Part shown: one piece after another, positions 7,423 through 15,416 of the stretch | Position numbering within the stretch: the first letter of the stretch is position 1 | How the letters are laid out: the number at the start of each line of letters is the position of its first letter | NCBI GenBank assembly: GCA_002396385.1 | Contig: DGTD01000033.1 | Location: forward strand, 1 to 21,514 | Direction: 5' to 3' | DNA length: 21,514 nt | From: Bacteroidales bacterium UBA4345 | GTDB lineage: Bacteria; Bacteroidota; Bacteroidia; Bacteroidales; Paludibacteraceae | Notes under the pieces: model-generated | The model's input: the letters and a program-made list of their open reading frames with translations, nothing else | What the model was told of the DNA's origin: nothing | Database searches by the model: none | Program-made: the position numbers and the translations under genes

Positions 7423-8223
7423 TTATTTTATTTTGAGGAGTGCCCAATAAGAGGTCGTCGCAAAATTCCTAAGAAATGGGATGCGTGAGAAAAACTTCCA
7501 CATTTTCCTAGGCCTAAGTCCGAATTTCTGCTTGTAATGGGGGTTGATGAACCAGTAAAGTTCTTCAATGTTGACAAGACCGGTTTCTCTGGCTAAACGG
7601 TTGAAACGTTCGGGTGTCATCTGGGAACGGACTATACTGAGCAGTTCGTTCACCCGGTCTTGTGGCTCGCCGTTCTTGGTCAGAACCCACTTATATAGGC
7701 TGGTGGGAAGCAAATGTAGGAAGGGTAGTTGCGACACCTTGGCAGAACAGATCTGCTGATGCCCGCCATAGGGCATTTGCCACACAGGAAAGGCAAAAAA
7801 CATCAAACCGTCTTTTTTCAAGTAACTTTTCGCATTTTCGAAAAATTCTTTCTTGAAGGGTTGTTCAATGTGCTCTATGACATCGTGGATGAGCACAATA
7901 TCGTAGCGTTCTTCTTCGGTTGTCGGTTTCTCTGCTTCTATGAAGTTCAGACATTCAAATTTGGCAGGAGAACCTTTGGTGTTGAATTCGGCATAGAATT
8001 TCTTCGCATTCTCTATTTTGGCTGTGTCAATGTCTAAACCATATACAAAACAGCCTATTTCTGAAAATGGTAGAAGGTTCCCGCCTTCTCCACAGCCTAT
8101 TTCCAATATGCGCTCCTGGCCTGTCAGTTGCTTTTGCCGGCCAATGTAGTCAATATAATATGCTTTGGCGGTGTTTGCCAACTCTATAAAGTATTGTCTT
8201 CGGTCTTGGTGTCTTTTCTGCAT
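7423..8223 (-). CDS. Class I SAM-dependent methyltransferase (UbiG/UbiE-like fold)
   Basis: This 266-residue protein has the class I methyltransferase core. Motif I is ILEIGCGEGGNL at 39-50, the acidic ribose-binding residue is in GLDID at 62-66, and DIVLIHDVIEHI at 108-119 is the post-motif II/motif IV region typical of small-molecule or lipid methyltransferases. The C-terminal half (NPHYKQKFGLRPRKMW and FLRNFATTSYWALLKIK) is basic and aromatic, which could suit membrane lipid or glycan substrates. The substrate cannot be told from sequence. It is the first gene of the minus-strand block and begins beside the 335-bp divergent gap. The ogt gene starts 23 bp after its stop. Confidence 0.88.
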   Translation of the reverse strand: MQKRHQDRRQYFIELANTAKAYYIDYIGRQKQLTGQERILEIGCGEGGNLLPFSEIGCFVYGLDIDTAKIENAKKFYAEFNTKGSPAKFECLNFIEAEKPTTEEERYDIVLIHDVIEHIEQPFKKEFFENAKSYLKKDGLMFFAFPVWQMPYGGHQQICSAKVSQLPFLHLLPTSLYKWVLTKNGEPQDRVNELLSIVRSQMTPERFNRLARETGLVNIEELYWFINPHYKQKFGLRPRKMWKFFSRIPFLRNFATTSYWALLKIK

Positions 8224-8558
8224 TTTTTCCGATACACTGAATTTCTCGTTAAAATTACAAATTTATTGTTACAACTTGCCCATTATCTGTTATCTAATTG
8301 CCTTTTTACATTATTTCTCTTTATTTCTTTCTTCTTAACCGATATTTTTTGTAATTTAGCGACCAATTTGAAATAAAAGGATTGTAGGAAAAACAAATCG
8401 AGCTGGCGTATAGTGCGTTGCCCGAAAGGCTTTCTGAAAACCAGTGCGTGCTAGTTGTTCGGTGGTCTTCTCTTAACGTTGTAGGCTGTTCTCTTTTTGG
8501 AATTCCTCCCAGTAAAAAAATAATAAGATAACAAATAAATTTATCACATCTAAAGTAA
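8224..8558. other. Divergent intergenic region, possible long leader or small RNA
   Basis: This 335-bp gap separates the minus-strand and plus-strand blocks and holds no convincing protein gene. Its left part is very AT-rich and carries a candidate -7 box for the methyltransferase. The middle, about 8395-8500, is noticeably richer in G and C. It contains a small hairpin (GCC-CGAAA-GGC at about 8420-8430), a flanking CTGG/CCAG pair, and AGTGCGT twice (about 8412 and 8443). AGGATT near 8378 could pair with AATTCCT near 8501. This could be the ppiD leader or an independent small RNA. I recognise no known RNA family; signal-recognition-particle RNA and tmRNA hallmarks are absent. Confidence 0.35.
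8258..8265 (-). promoter_or_regulatory. Candidate -7 promoter box for the methyltransferase-ogt-YD transcript
   Basis: On the minus strand this reads TAAATTTG, a full TAnnTTTG match 34 bases before the methyltransferase start. It is the only full match near this gene. No -33 TTTG is visible. Confidence 0.4.
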
Positions 8559-10688
8559 ATGGCAACATTAGAGAAAATTAGAAGCAGAGCCGGATTACTT
8601 ATTTTTACGTTGGCTTTTGCGTTGCTTTGTTTCGTTGTTGGTGACTTCTTGAACAACTCAACTTCATTTTTCCGTAAGAGTCAGAATGTTGTAGGTTCTG
8701 TTAACGGAGAAGAATTATCACGTGAAGAATTCGAAAGTAGCTATCAACAGCTTGCTGAAGTCTCCAAAATGCAACAGAGAGGCAATAACGACGATGCTAT
8801 CGTTCGTGCGGGGACTTGGAGCAACTTTAAACAGAAAACCCTTATCAATAGTGAGGCTGAAAACGACGGCTTGGTTGTCAGCGTTAAGGAATTGACCGAT
8901 GCTACCGTTGGAAACAACCCTCATCCAATCCTTCTCCGTAGCGGTTTTTTCTCTAACCAGCAGGGTATGTTCGATAAGAATCTGGTCAAACGTGTTATCG
9001 ATGATGTTAACCGTGACCCTAATAGCATTGCAGACCAGAATCAGCGCCAACAGTTCATCGAAAGGCAAAAGTCTGTAAGGAATCTGTGGCTTTATATGGA
9101 AAACAGCATCAAGAATAACTTGATGTCTGAAAAGATCGGCTCGCTTTTGGTAAATGCGATGTCTACTCCTAAGGCTGAAGCCGATTTCCTGGCATCTCTC
9201 TGCAATAAGGAATACGACGCTTTGGTTGCTCGCAAACTTTATGCTGATGTGAACGATGCGGATGTTCAACCTACCGATGCTGAACTTTTAGCTTATTACA
9301 ATAAGGTGAAGAACTACAAGTTCAAGAAAGAGGGTTACCGTAATATGGATATCATTATCATCCCTATCGAACCTTCCAAACAGGATATCAAGGAGGGACA
9401 GGATAATATGGATTCCCTTCGTGCACAGTTGAAGAGAACTTCTGACGAGGAGCAGCTCCGCCTTCTTTTCGAAAGTGCTTCTGAAAAGAATTACCAGTAT
9501 ATTAATACTTACATCAAGCCCGATAATTACGACCGTGCTTTTGTAGACTTCGCTAAGGCTAATGGCGCAGGTACTGTATCTGAGGTTGTTACCGATCAGA
9601 GTCAGAAATTGTATAAGGTGGCTAAAATTTTGGATAACCCTGTAAATCGTCCCGATTCTGTCCGCTTCAGCCTTATTGCCTTGCAGGAGGCTGATTCTGC
9701 CGCTTCACAACGTCGTGCCGATAGCGTTATAGCTGCTCTGCGTGGTGGTGCTGATTTCGCCGCTTTGGCTGCTAAACTTTCTAAGGATACAAGATCGGCT
9801 AGCGCCGGTGGTGACCAGGGATGGATCCAAGAGGGCTATGTTAATCTTCCTAAATTCGATGACAAAGCCTTCGGTGGAAAGAAAGGCGATTTGTTTACTG
9901 TAAACAATGGTCAGGTTGCCTTTGTTGTTAAGATTACTGATCAAACTGCTCCTGTTAAGAAAGCTAAGATGGCTATCCTGGCAACACGCATAGAACCAAG
10001 CTCGACTACTATCGACAGCCTTGAACGTCTGGCTAACGATTTCTCTATCAATAGCAAGAATTCTGAAGAGTTCGTTAGAAATGCTGCCGAAAAGCATTTG
10101 ACTGTTCGTCCTTTGCATAATCTTACCAAGGGACAGCCTTCTACTTATGTACTGCCTAATTCTCGCTGTCTTATTAAATGGGCGTTCGAACACAAACAGG
10201 GTGATGTTTCTGATGTGTTTACCGATATTCCTGAATTCTACATCGTTGGTACTCTTTCTGAGGTTGTTGAAGACAACGATGGTATTCTTCCTTTCGAGAG
10301 TGTGAAGACAGAAGTGACTGAGGCCGTTATTAAGGACAAGAAAGCCGATAAACTGGTTGCTGAACTGAATGGCAAGTCTTTGGCTGAAATCGGTACTGTC
10401 GATTCTGCTAAGGCGGTACGTTTTTCTGCTAACTCTATTGATAAGTTTGGTGGCGAAACTGGTTTGGTTGGCGCAATTGTTGCCGGAAAACTGAATGAAG
10501 TGTCAAAACCTGTTAAGGGTAACTATTCGGTATTCGTTTTCCAGAAAATTACTGAACGTGATTCTCAACTGCCTGCCATTACTAAAGAATTCTTAGACCG
10601 TAACATCAGTACCTCTGTTGGTTCCTCTATGATGGATGCAATTGAAAGCAAAGGTTCAATTGAGGATAACAGTTTCAACTTCTTCTAA
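8559..10688 (+). CDS. ppiD: PpiD-like periplasmic folding factor (SurA_N/parvulin type)
   Basis: This 709-residue protein has one N-terminal membrane anchor (about 12-30, after MATLEKIRSRAGLL) and a large periplasmic part. Residues about 40-200 match the SurA-N/PpiD chaperone region (GSVNGEELSREEFESSYQQL). A parvulin-like domain lies at about 367-460, ending in FGGKKGDLFTVNNGQVAFVVKI. PpiD is known to assist proteins emerging from the Sec translocon into the periplasm. The two histidines that parvulin enzymes use are missing here: the first strand reads VRFSLIAL and the last VAFVVKIT. Isomerase activity is therefore doubtful and a holdase role more likely. It is the first plus-strand gene, with a strong terminator 33 bp after its stop, so it is probably a single-gene transcript. 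Confidence 0.9.
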   Translation: MATLEKIRSRAGLLIFTLAFALLCFVVGDFLNNSTSFFRKSQNVVGSVNGEELSREEFESSYQQLAEVSKMQQRGNNDDAIVRAGTWSNFKQKTLINSEAENDGLVVSVKELTDATVGNNPHPILLRSGFFSNQQGMFDKNLVKRVIDDVNRDPNSIADQNQRQQFIERQKSVRNLWLYMENSIKNNLMSEKIGSLLVNAMSTPKAEADFLASLCNKEYDALVARKLYADVNDADVQPTDAELLAYYNKVKNYKFKKEGYRNMDIIIIPIEPSKQDIKEGQDNMDSLRAQLKRTSDEEQLRLLFESASEKNYQYINTYIKPDNYDRAFVDFAKANGAGTVSEVVTDQSQKLYKVAKILDNPVNRPDSVRFSLIALQEADSAASQRRADSVIAALRGGADFAALAAKLSKDTRSASAGGDQGWIQEGYVNLPKFDDKAFGGKKGDLFTVNNGQVAFVVKITDQTAPVKKAKMAILATRIEPSSTTIDSLERLANDFSINSKNSEEFVRNAAEKHLTVRPLHNLTKGQPSTYVLPNSRCLIKWAFEHKQGDVSDVFTDIPEFYIVGTLSEVVEDNDGILPFESVKTEVTEAVIKDKKADKLVAELNGKSLAEIGTVDSAKAVRFSANSIDKFGGETGLVGAIVAGKLNEVSKPVKGNYSVFVFQKITERDSQLPAITKEFLDRNISTSVGSSMMDAIESKGSIEDNSFNFF

Positions 10689-10721
10689 TAATTGCTAGTC
10701 TTAATCTGAAATATGAATGGG

Positions 10722-10754
10722 GTAGGGGTGAATTCGTTTCACCTCTACTTTTTT
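10722..10754 (+). terminator. Intrinsic terminator after ppiD
   Basis: GTAGGGGTGAA and TTCACCTCTAC form an 11-bp stem with a single G-U pair around the loop TTCGT, followed at once by six T and a further T-rich run. It begins 33 bp after the ppiD stop and ends only about 28 bp before the rlmN start, so rlmN must depend on read-through or on a promoter inside or upstream of the hairpin. Confidence 0.88.
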
Positions 10755-10782
10755 CTTTTCTTAATAGATTTTTTCTCTCTTC

Positions 10783-11814
10783 ATGCAAAAACTTTTGGGA
10801 ATGACGTTGCCTCAATTAAAAGAGGCGGTTACTTCTTTGGGAATGCCGGCTTTTACTGCTAAACAGTTGGCCGACTGGTTATATAAAAAGAAAGTACGCT
10901 CTGTTGCCGATATGCATAATATTTCGAAATCTAACCGCGAAAAATTAGCTTCGGCTTTCGAGGTGGGGTGCGTCCCTCCTACTGATGTGAAGGAAAGTGT
11001 CGATGGCACAAAAAAGTATCTTTTCCCCGTCGGTTCTGGAAAATATATTGAGTCGGTCTATATTCCCGATAAAGACAGGGCCACTCTTTGTGTCTCTTCT
11101 CAAATTGGTTGCAAGATGAATTGCCTTTTCTGCAATACTGGCAAACAGGGGTTCTCGGGACAATTGTCGCCGGCCGACATCCTCAACCAGATTCAGTCGG
11201 TTCCTGAGACCGACAAACTGACCAATGTCGTGTTTATGGGTATGGGGGAGCCTATGGATAATGTTGACAATTTGTTGCTGGTCCTCGACGTCCTTACTGC
11301 TGATTATGGCTACGCTTGGAGCCCAAAACGTATAACGGTCTCTTCTGTTGGACTTGTTCCAGGTCTTAAACGTTTCCTGGCTGAGTCGACATGCCATTTG
11401 GCCATTTCGCTTCATTCTCCTTTTGCTGACGAACGTTCGAGGCTTATGCCTGTCCAGAAGGCCTATCCGGTTGCTGAAGTTATCGACCTTATCCGTAAAT
11501 TTGACTTTTCCGGACAAAGGCGCATATCTTTCGAATATATCGTATTTAAAGGCGTTAACGATACGGAAAAACATGCCGATGAGTTGAAGCGTCTTTTACG
11601 GGGACTTCCTTGCCTGGTCAATCTCATCAGGTTCCATAAAGTGCCTGGCGTGCCTCTCGATGGCGTTAACCAAAATGGTATGATTGCTTTCGAGACAATG
11701 CTGACTAATCGGGGAATTAACACTACCATACGACACTCGCGTGGTGAAGATATTTGGGCTGCTTGTGGATTGCTCTCTACTATGAAGCAAAACCAGCAGT
11801 CTGACATTTTATAA
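10783..11814 (+). CDS. rlmN: 23S rRNA (adenine-C2)-methyltransferase RlmN, radical SAM
   Basis: RlmN methylates C2 of A2503 in 23S rRNA and of A37 in some tRNAs, using radical SAM chemistry and a methylated-cysteine intermediate. The CxxxCxxC cluster motif is C110, C114 and C117 in GCKMNCLFCNTGKQGF. The two catalytic cysteines are expected at C103 (TLCVSSQ) and C328 (IWAACG), with spacing that matches the E. coli enzyme. MGMGEP at 152-157 is the SAM-contacting GEP motif. Length, 343 residues, is normal. The DUF4837 lipoprotein gene follows after 18 bp and is likely co-transcribed. No clear -7 box is seen in the 28 bp between the ppiD terminator and the ATG. Confidence 0.97.
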   Translation: MQKLLGMTLPQLKEAVTSLGMPAFTAKQLADWLYKKKVRSVADMHNISKSNREKLASAFEVGCVPPTDVKESVDGTKKYLFPVGSGKYIESVYIPDKDRATLCVSSQIGCKMNCLFCNTGKQGFSGQLSPADILNQIQSVPETDKLTNVVFMGMGEPMDNVDNLLLVLDVLTADYGYAWSPKRITVSSVGLVPGLKRFLAESTCHLAISLHSPFADERSRLMPVQKAYPVAEVIDLIRKFDFSGQRRISFEYIVFKGVNDTEKHADELKRLLRGLPCLVNLIRFHKVPGVPLDGVNQNGMIAFETMLTNRGINTTIRHSRGEDIWAACGLLSTMKQNQQSDIL

Positions 11815-11832
11815 CTAACTTTTTTTGAATTT

Positions 11833-12849
11833 ATGAAAAAATTATTGATAGGTGTGGCCTCTTTTCTTGTTGTGGCCTTAACCGCTTGTTCTGGCGAAGG
11901 CCGGTTTTTGCCTACAATAACAGGATCTACGTTCGATTTGCTCGTTGTTGGTGCCGATTCCGTGTGGAGACGGCCCTGTGGACATGCTATCGATTCTGTG
12001 TTCAGTAGCCCTATTCCCGCCCTTCCGGAAAAGGAACCATTCTTTAAGGTTATCCACCTGAAAGTTGGACAGTTCGATGCTACCGTTAAAACGGCGCGTA
12101 ATATTGTTTTCTACGAGGTCGATCCTTCGCGCTATACGAAAGGCTCCCTAAATTATTTGTCTAACTGGTATGCGAAACCACAGGCAGTTCTGAAAATTAC
12201 CGCTCCGTCTGAGGATGTTCTTGCTGACTTGGTGAAAAAGAAGGGCGACGAGATTAGACGGTTCTTTAATTATGCCGAGGAAAAACGTGCCCTCGATTAT
12301 TTCTGTAGCTATCAGAATCTCAATTTCAGCAGAGTCATCCAGAATAAATTCGGGGTGGATATTCTTATTCCTGCCGATTTGAAGAAAATGCGCGATACCA
12401 CTAATTTTGTGTGGATGTCTAACGGTAATCTGAACATGAACCAGAATATGATGGTTTTCACAAGCCCATACCGTTCTTCCGACGACTTTTCGCCTGAACG
12501 TCTGGTGGCTGTTCAAGATTCGTTTACCAAGCTGTATGTTCCTGGCCCTTCCGAAGGCTCTTTTATGAAACATCATCCGCAAATCCCTTTCGCTACTGAG
12601 GTACTTAATACCAAAAATTCTGATTACTGCGTTGAAGTGCGTGGACGTTGGCATTGCCCTATCGACGTTATGGGAGGGCCGTTTGTCTCTCGCAACTATC
12701 TTTCTGCCGACCATCGTAACATTGTTTCTGTGGTTGTCTTTTTGTATGCCCCGGGTATGGAAAAACGCAACCGCCTGCGTATGTTGGAGGCGGCTGCCGG
12801 CTCGTTGAAAGTTAAGCCTGAATCTCCAGATTCAACCGTGGCTAAATAG
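11833..12849 (+). CDS. DUF4837 family lipoprotein
   Basis: This 338-residue protein starts with a lipoprotein signal (MKKLLIGVASFLVVALTAC) whose lipobox LTAC puts the lipidated cysteine at residue 19. The mature protein matches my memory of DUF4837, a family restricted to Bacteroidota and of unknown function. Features include SGEGRFLPTITG just after the cysteine, a DLLVVG-like strand, and the C-terminal RGRWHCPIDVMGGPFVS segment with two blocks of aromatic and glycine residues. The residue after the cysteine is serine, so outer-membrane or surface sorting cannot be settled by the classic rule. It follows rlmN by 18 bp. A 98-bp gap with a candidate promoter separates it from pdxA. Secretion as a lipoprotein is well supported; its role is unknown. 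Confidence 0.87.
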   Translation: MKKLLIGVASFLVVALTACSGEGRFLPTITGSTFDLLVVGADSVWRRPCGHAIDSVFSSPIPALPEKEPFFKVIHLKVGQFDATVKTARNIVFYEVDPSRYTKGSLNYLSNWYAKPQAVLKITAPSEDVLADLVKKKGDEIRRFFNYAEEKRALDYFCSYQNLNFSRVIQNKFGVDILIPADLKKMRDTTNFVWMSNGNLNMNQNMMVFTSPYRSSDDFSPERLVAVQDSFTKLYVPGPSEGSFMKHHPQIPFATEVLNTKNSDYCVEVRGRWHCPIDVMGGPFVSRNYLSADHRNIVSVVVFLYAPGMEKRNRLRMLEAAAGSLKVKPESPDSTVAK

Positions 12850-12891
12850 CCTTCATAGGGCTTAACAATAGGATTTATGTCCTTTTTATTT

Positions 12892-12899
12892 TATTTTTG
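12892..12899 (+). promoter_or_regulatory. Candidate -7 promoter box for the pdxA-to-secG transcript
   Basis: TATTTTTG matches TAnnTTTG and ends 48 bp before the pdxA start, in a 98-bp gap. A weak hairpin (AGGA/TCCT then five T, about 12870-12888) lies just upstream and may end the rlmN-DUF4837 transcript. No -33 TTTG is seen. Confidence 0.42.
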
Positions 12900-12947
12900 C
12901 ATAAATTGTACGTAGCTCTGTGCTGCGGTTTCTAATACATTTTCTAA

Positions 12948-14078
12948 ATGGAAAACGGAAAGTTAAAAGTGGGTATTACCCAGGGTGATATAAATGGTAT
13001 TGGTTACGAGGTGATTATCAAAACCTTGATCGATAACCGAATCCTCGATTTTTGTACTCCTATTGTTTACGGCTCGTCTAAAATTGCGGCCTTCCACCGT
13101 AAAACATTAGGCATTGACGATTTCAATTTGAATGTTATCAATTCGGCTTCCGATGCCAATCCGCGTAGGGCCAACATTATTAACTGTGTTGACGATGAGG
13201 TGAAGGTCGACCTTTCTAAATCTACTCCCGAGGCTGGTAAATCGGCTTTTATGGCGCTTGACCGTGCTACCGACGATTTGAAGGCTGGCTTGATTGATGT
13301 GTTGGTCACTGCGCCTATCAATAAGAAAAACATACAGTCTGATGCGTTCCATTTTCCTGGACATACCGAATTCTTGGAACAGAAATTCTCGACGGGCACT
13401 CATGGACTGATGCTTTCGGTGTGCGATGTTATGCGTGTCGCAATTCTTACGGGGCATCTGCCGCTTCGTGACGTTTATCGCTACATCAATGTCGATAATA
13501 TCGTTGATAAACTTGAAATTTTCAACCAGTCGCTTAAGGCCGATTTCGGCGTTATGCGTCCGCGTATTGCTGTGCTTGGACTCAATCCGCATGCCGGCGA
13601 TAACGGTTTGCTGGGAACTGAGGAACAAGATGCCATAATTCCTGCCATAAAGAAGGCTAATGAAAACGGTATACTTGCTTTCGGCCCTTATCCGCCTGAC
13701 GGTTTCTTCGGCGCTGGCAGTTTCAAAAGTTTCGATGGGGTTCTGGCTATGTATCACGACCAGGGTCTCATTCCTTTCAGGGCCTTGTCTATGGACCAGG
13801 GTGTAAACTTTACGGCGGGCCTGCCTGTCGTTCGCACATCTCCTGACCATGGTACGGCTTACGACAAGGCAGGTATTGGTAAGGCCTCTCCCGACTCGTT
13901 CCGTCAGGCGCTCTATTTGGCGTGTGATATATTCGAAAACAGAATCCGGTTTGAGGAGGCTTCAAAAAATCCGTTGAAAAAACAAAAGGAGGAGCGTGGA
14001 AACCGTCGTAACAACGACAAAACTGTTCTTCCTGACAACGATGCCGATGACGCATTAACGGAATTGGCCCTCGATTAA
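12948..14078 (+). CDS. pdxA: 4-hydroxythreonine-4-phosphate dehydrogenase PdxA
   Basis: PdxA oxidises 4-phosphohydroxy-L-threonine with NAD(P)+ in the DXP-dependent route to pyridoxal 5'-phosphate, supplying PdxJ. The start VGITQGDINGIGYEV is the family opening. The metal-binding histidines are expected at H170 (LTGHLPL), H215 (LNPHAGD) and H270 (MYHDQG), which line up with the three histidines of the E. coli enzyme. FPGHTEF and RTSPDHGTAYDKAG are also family motifs. Residues about 340-376 form a charged tail (KKQKEERGNRRNNDK, then Asp-rich) beyond the usual end. It opens the tight group pdxA, sigma-54 activator, lptE, TPR-like, secG. A B6 salvage kinase is encoded on the opposite strand at 5119-5931. 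Confidence 0.96.
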   Translation: MENGKLKVGITQGDINGIGYEVIIKTLIDNRILDFCTPIVYGSSKIAAFHRKTLGIDDFNLNVINSASDANPRRANIINCVDDEVKVDLSKSTPEAGKSAFMALDRATDDLKAGLIDVLVTAPINKKNIQSDAFHFPGHTEFLEQKFSTGTHGLMLSVCDVMRVAILTGHLPLRDVYRYINVDNIVDKLEIFNQSLKADFGVMRPRIAVLGLNPHAGDNGLLGTEEQDAIIPAIKKANENGILAFGPYPPDGFFGAGSFKSFDGVLAMYHDQGLIPFRALSMDQGVNFTAGLPVVRTSPDHGTAYDKAGIGKASPDSFRQALYLACDIFENRIRFEEASKNPLKKQKEERGNRRNNDKTVLPDNDADDALTELALD

Positions 14079-14105
14079 ATGAATGATATTTAATTTGATT
14101 TTCAC

Positions 14106-15416
14106 GTGTTAAGTCCTTCAGAACTGCAACAAGTAAAGCAGCGCTTTGGTATTATTGGTGTTGACGATGGCTTGAACAGAGCTATTGATGTGGCTGTGCA
14201 GGTCGCGAATACTGATCTTTCAGTGCTCGTTACGGGTGAAAGTGGTGTGGGTAAAGAAAACATACCACGCATTATTCATAACTATAGCGCACGTAAACAC
14301 AACACTTTCATTGCGGTGAACTGTGGCGCTATTCCAGAGGGTACAATCGACTCCGAACTCTTTGGTCATGAAAAGGGAGCCTTTACGGGAGCTATCTCCG
14401 ACCGCAAGGGTTATTTTGAGGAGGCTAACGGAGGTACTATTTTTCTTGATGAGATTGGCGAGATGCCTATGGCCACCCAGGCCCGGCTTCTAAGGGTTCT
14501 CGAGGCTGGGGAGTTTATTAAGGTGGGCTCTTCTAAGGTGCTGAAGACCAATGTGAGGGTTATTGCCGCTACGAATGTCAATTTGCCTAAGGCCATTGAA
14601 GACGGTAGGTTCCGAGAGGATCTTTATTACCGCTTGAACACTGTTCCTGTCTATATTCCCCCGTTGCGTGAACGCAAGGCTGACATCCCGATGCTCTTCC
14701 GCAAGTTCGCTGCCGATTTCGCTGAAAAAAATAAAATGCCTGGTGTGCGACTGACCGACGATGCGCAGCAGTTGCTTATGCAGTTCTCCTGGCCCGGTAA
14801 TATCAGGCAGCTTAAGAACGTGGCCGAGCAGATTTCCATCTTGTCTGAAGAGAGGGAAATCTCTGCCGAGATGCTGTTGCCTTACATCAAACCGCTTTCG
14901 CAAGAACGGTCTCTTGTTCTTGTCGACAATAGTTCTTCTGCCCAATCGGCTGGAGGTGCCAAGTGGACCGAGAGTGAGCGTGAAGTGCTTTACCAGATCT
15001 TGTTCGATATGAGGAAGGAAATCAACGACCTCAAACAGTTGTTGAACAAGGCTGTGGGAAAGACGATCGTCCCTGAAACTGATGTCGATGACGATTTCTC
15101 CCGTTTCTCAACACTACATTCTGCAGAAGGCCTGCATTTCTCTTCGCCTGAACACGACCCCGACGCTGGAACTGTTGCACCTTCGGTAGTCGTTAACAGT
15201 GCTTTCTCTTCTTCTTCGAAAATCAACAATAATGCCACTGTCGATACCGACGTGTTTTTCGAACCCGAAAACCGTACGATTGAAGAAATGCAGAAGGAAA
15301 TGATTAAGAAGTCGCTCGAACGTAACGGTGGTAACAGAAAACTTGCTGCCGACGAACTGAAAATTTCAGAGCGTACGCTTTACCGTAAGATAAAAAAATT
15401 TGGTCTTGATATATGA
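14106..15416 (+). CDS. Orphan sigma-54 transcriptional activator (AAA+, Fis-type HTH), GTG start
   Basis: This 436-residue activator would remodel RNA polymerase holding sigma-54. It has no receiver or sensor domain: the AAA+ module begins almost at the N-terminus. Walker A is GESGVGKE at 44-51, the sigma-54 contact loop GAFTGA at 91-96 is intact, Walker B is TIFLDEIGEM near 111-120, and sensor II is WPGNIRQLKN at 229-238. A Ser/Asp-rich linker of about 120 residues joins it to a Fis-type helix-turn-helix at about 394-436. The start is GTG at 14106; an in-frame stop at 14091-14093 rules out a longer form. The lptE ATG overlaps its TGA by four bases, so the two are probably translationally coupled. 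Its control must come from expression level, partners or ligands. Confidence 0.93.
   Translation: MLSPSELQQVKQRFGIIGVDDGLNRAIDVAVQVANTDLSVLVTGESGVGKENIPRIIHNYSARKHNTFIAVNCGAIPEGTIDSELFGHEKGAFTGAISDRKGYFEEANGGTIFLDEIGEMPMATQARLLRVLEAGEFIKVGSSKVLKTNVRVIAATNVNLPKAIEDGRFREDLYYRLNTVPVYIPPLRERKADIPMLFRKFAADFAEKNKMPGVRLTDDAQQLLMQFSWPGNIRQLKNVAEQISILSEEREISAEMLLPYIKPLSQERSLVLVDNSSSAQSAGGAKWTESEREVLYQILFDMRKEINDLKQLLNKAVGKTIVPETDVDDDFSRFSTLHSAEGLHFSSPEHDPDAGTVAPSVVVNSAFSSSSKINNNATVDTDVFFEPENRTIEEMQKEMIKKSLERNGGNRKLAADELKISERTLYRKIKKFGLDI

Noticed and set aside
8321..8656. A 111-codon minus-strand frame across the divergent gap
   Set aside because: It overlaps the first 98 bases of ppiD on the other strand, has no recognisable domain or signal, and most of it covers AT-rich promoter-like DNA.
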